Source: Lachnoclostridium sp. UBA739 (GTDB taxonomy: Bacteria; Bacillota_A; Clostridia; Lachnospirales; Lachnospiraceae). From it: a stretch of 11,382 bases of DNA. The stretch covers positions 1 through 11,382 of the forward strand of contig DBKX01000209.1 of NCBI GenBank assembly GCA_002297865.1, in the 5' to 3' direction. Made by a program: the position numbers and the translations under genes. Shown piece after piece: positions 6,236-11,382 of this stretch. The stretch's first letter is position 1; every line of letters begins with the position of its first letter. The notes below the pieces were generated by a model. That model did no database searches. It worked only from the letters and a program-made list of their open reading frames with translations, and was not told the DNA's origin.

Positions 6236-8365
6236 CTACACATGCAACACCCTGCTCTTTATCTCCTTCGTCTTCCCAGCATTCCAGAAATTCTCCCCAA
6301 GATAACCGCATGTTCTTCTCGTAACATTCATTTTATTCTTATCCTTATTATGGCACTGAGGGCACTCCCACTCCATATCATCATTAATGATAATCTCCCC
6401 ATCAAAACCACAAACATGACAATAATCTGATTTCGTATTAAACTCCGCATACTGAATATTATCATAAATAAACTTAACAATATCCTCTAACGCTTCAAGA
6501 TTATTTCTCATATTCGGAATTTCCACATAAGAAATCGCTCCACCAGAAGAAATTACCTGGAACTGGCTCTCAAATGTAAACTTACTAAACGCATCAATCT
6601 TCTCACGAACATCTACATGATAAGAGTTTGTATAATATCCCTTATCCGTAATATCCTTAATAGATCCAAATTTCTTCTTATCAATCTCAGCAAATCTGTA
6701 ACACAATGATTCTGCTGGAGTACCATATAATCCGAATCCAAGTCCTGTTTCCTCTTTCCAAGTATCCGTAGCCTGTCTTAAACGGTTCATCAGCTTAAGC
6801 GCAAACTCCGTACCACCTGGCTGTGTATGACTCTTTCCAGTCATTAACTTCGTTACTTCATACAATCCAATGTAACCAAGTGAAATGGTAGAATAACCAC
6901 CATGCAGCAGCTTATCAATCTTCTCACCCTTTTCAAGTCTTGCAATGGCACCGTATTGCCAATGAATTGGACTTACATCGGATGTGATTCCTTCAAGAGA
7001 TCTATGACGGTACATTAATGCTTCGAAGCAAAGGGAAAGTCTGTCCTCAAGAATCTGCCAGAATTTCTCCATGTCTCCATCTGCGATAATACCAATTTGA
7101 GGAAGGTTTAAGCTGACAACACCTTGATTGAATCTTCCTTCGAATTTGTATTGGCCGTTTTCGTCTTTCCAAGGGGATAGGAAGCTGCGGCAACCCATAC
7201 AGCTAAATACGTTTCCTTCGTAGTTTTCACGCATTTTTTTTGCGGAAATGTAGTCTGGATATAGACGTTTGGAGGAACATTTTACAGCTAATTTAGTAAT
7301 GTAGTCGTATTTTCCACCTTTTAGGCAGTTATGCTCGTCTAATACGTAGATTAGTTTAGGGAAGGCAGGAGTTACATAGACGCCCTTCTCATTTTTGATT
7401 CCCTCTAAACGCTGTTTTAGGATTTCTTCGATAATTAAAGCATTTTCTTCCACATACTCATCCGTTGGATCAAGATTTAAGAATAGTGTTACGAATGGAG
7501 ATTGTCCATTGGTTGTCATAAGTGTGTTGATTTGGTACTGGATTGTCTGCACACCTGACTTTAACTCGTCCATAAGACGGTCTTCAATGAACTGTTCCAT
7601 TAACTCGTCAGATATTTGGTCGCCGTATTTTTGGGCGTAATGTTTTCTATATTTTTCACGGCTTTTTCTTAGATATTTTCCTAAATGGCGAACGTCTACG
7701 GACTGTCCACCGTACTGGCTGCTGGCAACTGCGGAAATAATCTGTGTCATAACGGTACATGCAACCTGAAAGCTCTTAGGGCTTTCGATTAACTTTCCGT
7801 TCATGACAGTTCCATTGTCAAGCATGTCTTTTATATTAATTAGACAGCAGTTAAAGATTGGCTGTAAGAAATAATCTGCATCATGAAAATGGATCATTCC
7901 TTCTTCATGTGCCTTGGATACTTCTTCTGGTAATAAAAGACGTTTTGTTAAGTCCTTGGAAACCTCACCTGCAATTAAGTCACGCTGGGTAGATGCGATA
8001 ACTGCATTTTTGTTAGAGTTTTCTTCCATTACTTCTTTATTGCGGTTCTGAATTAAGCTCAGGATTGATTCATCTGTTGTATTGGCTTTACGCACTAATT
8101 CTCTGCGGTAACGGTAAATGATATATGTTTTTGCTAAAACAAATTTACCTTCTGCCATTAACTTCTGCTCAATGATATCCTGAATATCTTCTACTTGCAT
8201 TTTTTGAAGATTCATATTTTCAATGCCTGCAATAATTCCTTCGATTAGTTCATCGGATGCTTTTTCGAAGTCTTCTACTTCAATATTTGCCTTTCTAATG
8301 GCAACTAATATTTTATTTCTATCATAAGGAACTACTCGTCCGTCTCTCTTCACTACTTCCATCAT
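6236..8365 (-). CDS. nrdD: Anaerobic (class III) ribonucleoside-triphosphate reductase, NrdD
   Basis: NrdD makes dNTPs from NTPs without oxygen, using a glycyl radical. Residues are numbered from ATG 8383. An ATP-cone allosteric domain starts at VVKRDGRVVPYDRNKI (10-25) and ends near residue 99. The catalytic barrel carries NVFSCMGCRSFLSPW with Cys395 and Cys398. A zinc site follows: CHVCG (Cys655, Cys658) and CPQC (Cys674, Cys677). The C-terminal glycyl radical loop RRTCGYLGENFWNAG places the radical on Gly693. All key parts are present and length is normal for the family. I prefer ATG 8365 (GAGG seven bases before; family proteins start MxxVVKRDGR); ATG 8383 adds six residues with no ribosome binding site. 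The radical is normally installed by NrdG, whose gene is not next door. Two NrdR boxes and a strong promoter lie upstream. Confidence 0.97.
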   Translation of the reverse strand: MMEVVKRDGRVVPYDRNKILVAIRKANIEVEDFEKASDELIEGIIAGIENMNLQKMQVEDIQDIIEQKLMAEGKFVLAKTYIIYRYRRELVRKANTTDESILSLIQNRNKEVMEENSNKNAVIASTQRDLIAGEVSKDLTKRLLLPEEVSKAHEEGMIHFHDADYFLQPIFNCCLINIKDMLDNGTVMNGKLIESPKSFQVACTVMTQIISAVASSQYGGQSVDVRHLGKYLRKSREKYRKHYAQKYGDQISDELMEQFIEDRLMDELKSGVQTIQYQINTLMTTNGQSPFVTLFLNLDPTDEYVEENALIIEEILKQRLEGIKNEKGVYVTPAFPKLIYVLDEHNCLKGGKYDYITKLAVKCSSKRLYPDYISAKKMRENYEGNVFSCMGCRSFLSPWKDENGQYKFEGRFNQGVVSLNLPQIGIIADGDMEKFWQILEDRLSLCFEALMYRHRSLEGITSDVSPIHWQYGAIARLEKGEKIDKLLHGGYSTISLGYIGLYEVTKLMTGKSHTQPGGTEFALKLMNRLRQATDTWKEETGLGFGLYGTPAESLCYRFAEIDKKKFGSIKDITDKGYYTNSYHVDVREKIDAFSKFTFESQFQVISSGGAISYVEIPNMRNNLEALEDIVKFIYDNIQYAEFNTKSDYCHVCGFDGEIIINDDMEWECPQCHNKDKNKMNVTRRTCGYLGENFWNAGKTKEIKSRVLHV

Positions 8366-8413
8366 ATTCAAGCCTCTTTCCATTCTTTCTCTGCGTCACT
8401 CTATGGCGCACAA

Positions 8414-8456
8414 AAGCTGTTTTCGTAATATGTATTTATTTTTACGAAAACAGCTT
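8414..8456 (-). promoter_or_regulatory. 15-bp perfect hairpin at the 5' end of the nrdD transcript
   Basis: AAGCTGTTTTCGTAA (8414-8428) and its exact complement TTACGAAAACAGCTT (8442-8456) enclose a 13-base loop. The predicted start of transcription (near 8455) falls at its outer edge, so the nrdD mRNA would open with this stem, ending about 48 bases before ATG 8365. It may protect the 5' end from decay or allow attenuation. It has only a short T run and lies after the nrdD promoter, so it is less likely to be the terminator of hydG. Confidence 0.6.
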
Positions 8457-8460
8457 CTTG

Positions 8461-8489
8461 ATTATAACACATTCAATTTGACTTGTCTA
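8461..8489 (-). promoter_or_regulatory. Promoter of nrdD
   Basis: On the minus strand TAGACA (8489-8484; one base from the TTGACA consensus) is followed after exactly 17 bases by a perfect TATAAT (8466-8461). The NrdR boxes end seven bases upstream of the -35. Transcription from here gives nrdD its own message separate from hydG. Confidence 0.75.
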
Positions 8490-8495
8490 GACCAG

Positions 8496-8542
8496 TTACT
8501 ATATATAGTGTTTCCTTTTTTACCATTTACTATATATTGTAC
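8496..8542. promoter_or_regulatory. Pair of NrdR operator boxes
   Basis: TTACTATATATAGTGT (8496-8511) and TTACTATATATTGTAC (8527-8542) both fit the NrdR box consensus acaCwAtATaTwGtgt. Their centres are 31 bp apart, three helical turns, the usual arrangement for tandem NrdR boxes. NrdR is an ATP/dATP-binding zinc repressor of ribonucleotide reductase genes, so nrdD here should be switched down when dATP is plentiful. The nrdR gene is not in the window. Confidence 0.88.
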
Positions 8543-8582
8543 TATAACCGCATAATGCGCAAACCCTTGCTACAAGGCAGTT

Positions 8583-10001
8583 TTAGAAGCGGAAGTCTCT
8601 TTCACCCTCTTTTATCTTTCCAATTTTTTCAGTTGCACGCTGACGAATTAATAAATTAGTAATACCATTAAGTTCCTTCTGAATTACATTTTCTCCCTTT
8701 TGCTTCGTATCCTCTGACGCATAATCTTGCAGATACTCTTCCAATGTCATAAGTGCATTTGGCAAACAGCAATTGGCAATTTGACCTGACTTCACTAGTT
8801 TCATGAAACGGTCTCCTGTACGGCCTTCGCGGTAGCATGCGGTACAGAAACTTGGCACGCAGCCTAATTCTAGCAGCCAGTTTACTACCTGGTCAAGTGT
8901 ACGATTATCGTTTACATCGAATTGGGCTGAATTATCTTCCTCAGGCTCTTCCTCTGCATATCCTCCAACGCTTGTTCTAGATGCACCACTGATTTGGGAT
9001 ACCCCGTACTGTAACACACGTTCTCTTGATTTCACAGACTCACGTGTAGAGATAATCAATCCTGTATATGGCACTGCAACACGAAGTACTGCAACGATTT
9101 TTGCAAATGTATCATCGTCAATTGCATTGGAAAATGTATCAGGATCAATATCGTCAGCAGGACGGATTCTTGGCACACTGATTGTATGTGGTCCAACGCC
9201 CTTATAGGCTTCCAGATGCTCGGCATGCATTAACAGACCTGTAAAGTCATAGCGATACATATTTAAACCAAATAACACGCCCAAACCTACATCGTCAATT
9301 CCACCTTCCATAGCACGATCCATGGCTTCTGTGTGATAAGCGTAGTCATGCTTTGGTCCTGCTGGATGCAGCTTTTCATAATTTTCTTTGTGGTACGTTT
9401 CTTGGAATAAAATGTAGGTTCCAATACCAGCTTCTTTTAACTTGGTATAATTCTCTACTGATGTCGCTGCGATATTGACATTGACACGACGAATTGCACC
9501 ATTTTTGTGCTTTATACTGTATATAGTCTTGATACTGTCTAGGACATACTCAATTGGATTATTCACTGGGTCTTCTCCCGTTTCCAAAGCCAGTCTCTTA
9601 TGTCCCATATCTTGCAGGGCGATAACTTCCTTCTTGATTTCTTCCTGTGTCAGTTTTTTACGGCAGATATGTTTGTTTTTTGCGTGATATGGACAGTAAA
9701 CACAGCTGTTAATGCAGTAATTTGATAAATATAATGGCGCAAACATAACGATACGGTTTCCGTAAAACATCTGTTTAATTTCCATTGCTAAATCAAATAT
9801 TTTCTGATTCTCTTCTTCCAGTTCACAGTCTAATAACACAAGTGCTTCCCTATGGCTTAATCCCTTACAGGCTTTTGCCTTTTCCAAAATGCTTTTAATT
9901 AATTCTTTATTTCTTTTGTTTTCTTTGGCAAACTGAAGGCTGTCTACTATCTCCTGGTGATCAATGAACTCTTCTGCCTTTGGTGACATTACGTTGTACA
10001 T
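8583..10001 (-). CDS. hydG: [FeFe]-hydrogenase maturase HydG (radical SAM tyrosine lyase)
   Basis: HydG cleaves tyrosine to give the CO and cyanide ligands (as an Fe-CO-CN synthon) of the hydrogenase H-cluster. Residues are numbered from ATG 10007. The radical SAM cluster motif CINSCVYC (Cys98, Cys102, Cys105, CX3CX2C) lies at the barrel start. The C-terminal auxiliary cluster motif CX2CX22C is Cys388, Cys391 and Cys414 (CTACYREGRTGDR). Other family segments such as ISVPRIRPADD and ISGASRTSVGGY are intact, and length is typical. I prefer ATG 10001 because GGGAG lies eight bases upstream; ATG 10007 would have a two-base spacer. It follows the TM1266-type regulator by a few bases in one operon. 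HydE, HydF and the hydrogenase itself are not in the window. No strong terminator follows, so some read-through into nrdD is possible. Confidence 0.97.
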   Translation of the reverse strand: MYNVMSPKAEEFIDHQEIVDSLQFAKENKRNKELIKSILEKAKACKGLSHREALVLLDCELEEENQKIFDLAMEIKQMFYGNRIVMFAPLYLSNYCINSCVYCPYHAKNKHICRKKLTQEEIKKEVIALQDMGHKRLALETGEDPVNNPIEYVLDSIKTIYSIKHKNGAIRRVNVNIAATSVENYTKLKEAGIGTYILFQETYHKENYEKLHPAGPKHDYAYHTEAMDRAMEGGIDDVGLGVLFGLNMYRYDFTGLLMHAEHLEAYKGVGPHTISVPRIRPADDIDPDTFSNAIDDDTFAKIVAVLRVAVPYTGLIISTRESVKSRERVLQYGVSQISGASRTSVGGYAEEEPEEDNSAQFDVNDNRTLDQVVNWLLELGCVPSFCTACYREGRTGDRFMKLVKSGQIANCCLPNALMTLEEYLQDYASEDTKQKGENVIQKELNGITNLLIRQRATEKIGKIKEGERDFRF

Positions 10002-10015
10002 ATCCATTTCTCCCT

Positions 10016-10270
10016 TTATTGTTTTTTTGTCTTTGCCTGCACGCTTTTTACGGAAATGCCTTCAAGCATTCCTAATTTTCCCGACAGGCTGCTGATTACG
10101 TTCTCTGGTGCATCGATTACAACGGAAATGATATTCACACCCTTTTCCCGGTAAGGAAGTCCCATTCTTCCCACAATATATTGATTATGTACATGCAGAA
10201 GCTGATTTACTGGCTCCACTGCTTTCATGTCCTCTACGATTATGCCAATTAGAGCTATTTTTGTTTCCAT
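10016..10270 (-). CDS. TM1266-family iron-only hydrogenase system regulator (ACT-like), 84 aa
   Basis: The protein METKIALIGIIVEDM with ...LLHVHNQYIVGRMGLPYREKGVNIISVVIDAP... is the small ferredoxin-like/ACT-type family named after Thermotoga TM1266. It occurs beside the HydEFG maturation genes and is called a putative hydrogenase system regulator; its ligand and mechanism are unproven. The start at 10270 has AGGAGG seven bases upstream and gives the usual length of about 80-90 aa. The frame stays open upstream to ATG 10339 (adding MYSEEYMVDLFALLKK and a few more residues) but that start has no good ribosome binding site. hydG starts a few bases downstream, so the two are co-transcribed. Confidence 0.88.
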   Translation of the reverse strand: METKIALIGIIVEDMKAVEPVNQLLHVHNQYIVGRMGLPYREKGVNIISVVIDAPENVISSLSGKLGMLEGISVKSVQAKTKKQ

Positions 10271-10476
10271 TTCCTTACCTCCTCTCGCTGTTTTTTTTAA
10301 TAAAGCAAAAAGATCAACCATATATTCTTCTGAATACATAGCTGATCCAATATCTCAACTTACTTTATCAACTCTTACTCTTACACTCAGGCGAACCTTA
10401 AGTACTCAGAAAAGAGGAATTATCGTTAATTTGGTGCTACGGAAATCTCCCCAGCACTAAATTTTAATTCTCTCAC
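10271..10476 (-). promoter_or_regulatory. Long 5' leader of the hydrogenase-regulator/hydG operon with a proximal hairpin
   Basis: About 200 bases separate the predicted transcription start from the ATG at 10270. Close to the 5' end lies a stem: GTGCT/AGCAC plus GGA/TCC (10434-10457 region), interrupted by one wobble and one mismatch, with a four-base loop. ACTCAG occurs twice (10385-10390 and 10404-10409). I recognise no known riboswitch class. The leader could be regulatory or simply untranslated sequence. The upper part of the frame from ATG 10339 lies inside it. Confidence 0.35.
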
Positions 10477-10482
10477 CTTTCC

Positions 10483-10511
10483 ATTATAAGATACCATCCT
10501 TGGAAATACAA
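10483..10511 (-). promoter_or_regulatory. Promoter of the hydrogenase-regulator/hydG operon
   Basis: TTGTAT (10511-10506) and a perfect TATAAT (10488-10483) are separated by exactly 17 bases on the minus strand. They lie 14 bases beyond the stop of the sigma-like gene, with no terminator in between, so the operon may also receive read-through. Confidence 0.65.
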
Positions 10512-10524
10512 GTATGAAAAGTCC

Positions 10525-11268
10525 TTATTTCTCCTTTGATAAATTAAGGATATCACGAATTTCTTCTTCAGTTATCTTCGTATACGCTTGCAATTCCTTT
10601 ACGGATGGAGCCTGTCCTAATTCTTCTTCTAACTGCTTTGCAGCCTCACGAATCAGATTTGCTTTTGCAACAATGGTATCCTCTTCTGACTCTTCATTGC
10701 TCTCTTCGTCTATAGCAGCAATAATTGCCTGCTCTATGACATTTAACAGATACGCTTCTTCTACTGCCTCTGCTACGCCATAAAGCTCATTGACAGCCAT
10801 CACAAGTCCCATGTTTCCTTCCTGAATCAGATCTTCTACACGAACCCCTTTATTCTTGTGCTTTTGAACAATCGAAATTACATCGTGAAGAAATCCATTA
10901 ATCAGATGCTGCTTATTGCGCTCTTCTCCTCTCACAAGCTCTCCTAAGAATACTTCCTTTTCATCTTTTGTTAAATGCTCCACTTCCTGAAGTTCTTCTT
11001 TATACATTTTAAGGAAAACAGAATCTTCTTCGGTTACTTTCTCTTCTTCTGGAATCTCTACTTCCTTCTTTGGTGGTACGTAGACAAATCCTTCTACTTG
11101 TATTTTATTCTCTGCAAGATATGCATATACGGAATTAAACTGTTCTTCTGACAGTTCTACATCACCTAATAAATTAGCTAATTCTTCTTTGGAAATGCGG
11201 TTTTCCTGAACTCTTGCCACTTCCATAATCTCTTTTAACATCTCTAAAAATTTACCTTGTTCTATCAT
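10525..11268 (-). CDS. Sigma-70-like protein lacking recognition regions 2.4 and 4, about 247 aa
   Basis: Residues are numbered from ATG 11328. A helical N-terminal part resembles region 1.1 (LEMLKEIMEVARV to AYLAENKIQVEG, 28-80). A region 1.2 match follows (DSVFLKMYKEELQEVEHLTKDE, 102-123), then region 2.1-2.2, the core-RNA-polymerase-binding helix LIQEGNMGLVMAVNEL (167-182). The next helix, AYLLNVIEQAIIAAIDEES, aligns with the YATWWIRQAI promoter-melting segment but has lost both tryptophans and the basic residues. A region 3-like segment (REAAKQLEEELGQAPSVKEL, 227-246) ends the protein; region 4 is absent. It probably binds RNA polymerase core without reading promoters, so a regulator or adaptor is possible. 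I prefer ATG 11268 (AGGAAG nine bases before); ATG 11328 lies just upstream of the -10 of the likely promoter, so a transcript from it would begin after that codon. Confidence 0.8.
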   Translation of the reverse strand: MIEQGKFLEMLKEIMEVARVQENRISKEELANLLGDVELSEEQFNSVYAYLAENKIQVEGFVYVPPKKEVEIPEEEKVTEEDSVFLKMYKEELQEVEHLTKDEKEVFLGELVRGEERNKQHLINGFLHDVISIVQKHKNKGVRVEDLIQEGNMGLVMAVNELYGVAEAVEEAYLLNVIEQAIIAAIDEESNEESEEDTIVAKANLIREAAKQLEEELGQAPSVKELQAYTKITEEEIRDILNLSKEK

Positions 11269-11319
11269 AACGTCTCTCTTCCTGTTCTCATTTACTCTTA
11301 CATGATTTATTATGTCCAT

Positions 11320-11347
11320 ATTATCCATTCCATCCCATGTCCGTCAA
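11320..11347 (-). promoter_or_regulatory. Promoter of the sigma-like gene
   Basis: TTGACG (11347-11342) precedes GATAAT (11325-11320) by 16 bases on the minus strand, each one base off consensus. Transcription near 11313 would begin downstream of ATG 11328, leaving about 45 bases of leader before ATG 11268. Confidence 0.5.
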
Positions 11348-11382
11348 GTATTTTCTTTTCTATCAGACTAATTTTTACAAGC

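Noticed and set aside
8414..8456. Hairpin as terminator of hydG
   Set aside because: It lies about 130 bases beyond hydG and after the nrdD promoter, with only a short T run. A 5' leader element of nrdD fits better.
8543..8582. Small inverted repeats after hydG as a terminator
   Set aside because: The stems (CCTTG/CAAGG and CGCA/TGCG) are only 4-5 bp and no T run follows.
1..11382. CRISPR array, tRNA or rRNA genes
   Set aside because: No regularly spaced repeats and no cloverleaf or ribosomal RNA sequence were seen on either strand.

Overview
The window looks like the chromosome of a strictly anaerobic, AT-rich Clostridia member, most likely Lachnospiraceae or a near relative. This is inferred from HydG next to a TM1266-family hydrogenase regulator, a class III ribonucleotide reductase behind NrdR boxes, strong AGGAGG-type ribosome binding sites, and GNAT and DUF4365 families common in gut Clostridia. 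The species cannot be named from the sequence alone.

The right half (about 6236-11382) is an intact housekeeping block read on the minus strand. In transcription order it holds a sigma-70-like protein that lacks the DNA-reading parts of a sigma factor (from 11268), a small ACT-type iron-only hydrogenase regulator (from 10270), hydG (from 10001) and nrdD (from 8365). The sigma-like gene, the hydrogenase pair and nrdD each have their own visible promoter. nrdD also has two NrdR operator boxes and an mRNA that would begin with a 15-bp hairpin. The companion activase gene nrdG is not downstream of nrdD. The intact block ends there, at a bidirectional terminator (6075-6118).

The left half (1-6034) is an accessory island, most of it decaying. 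It contains an AIPR-family abortive-infection gene broken by several frameshifts, a nonsense codon and apparent deletions (4909-6034). It also has a DUF4365 (PD-(D/E)XK-like) gene whose reading frame is interrupted exactly at an AT-dinucleotide microsatellite (2535-4302). An internally deleted IS66-family element of 807 bp retains both terminal inverted repeats and remnants of tnpA, tnpB and tnpC (1514-2320). A small-protein/GNAT pair laid out like a type II toxin-antitoxin module (572-1385) follows; its acetyltransferase carries a fresh-looking 15-bp tandem duplication. Several small ORFs are also present (50-238, 264-395, 400-552, 4547-4705).

Taken together, the left half reads as a worn defence/toxin-antitoxin island next to core anaerobic metabolism. 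No rRNA, tRNA or CRISPR array is visible. The most unusual points are the microsatellite frameshift in the DUF4365 gene, the sigma-like protein without recognition regions, the 5'-terminal hairpin behind the NrdR boxes, and the AGGAGG-preceded small genes and leaders that simple ORF calling would miss or start wrongly.
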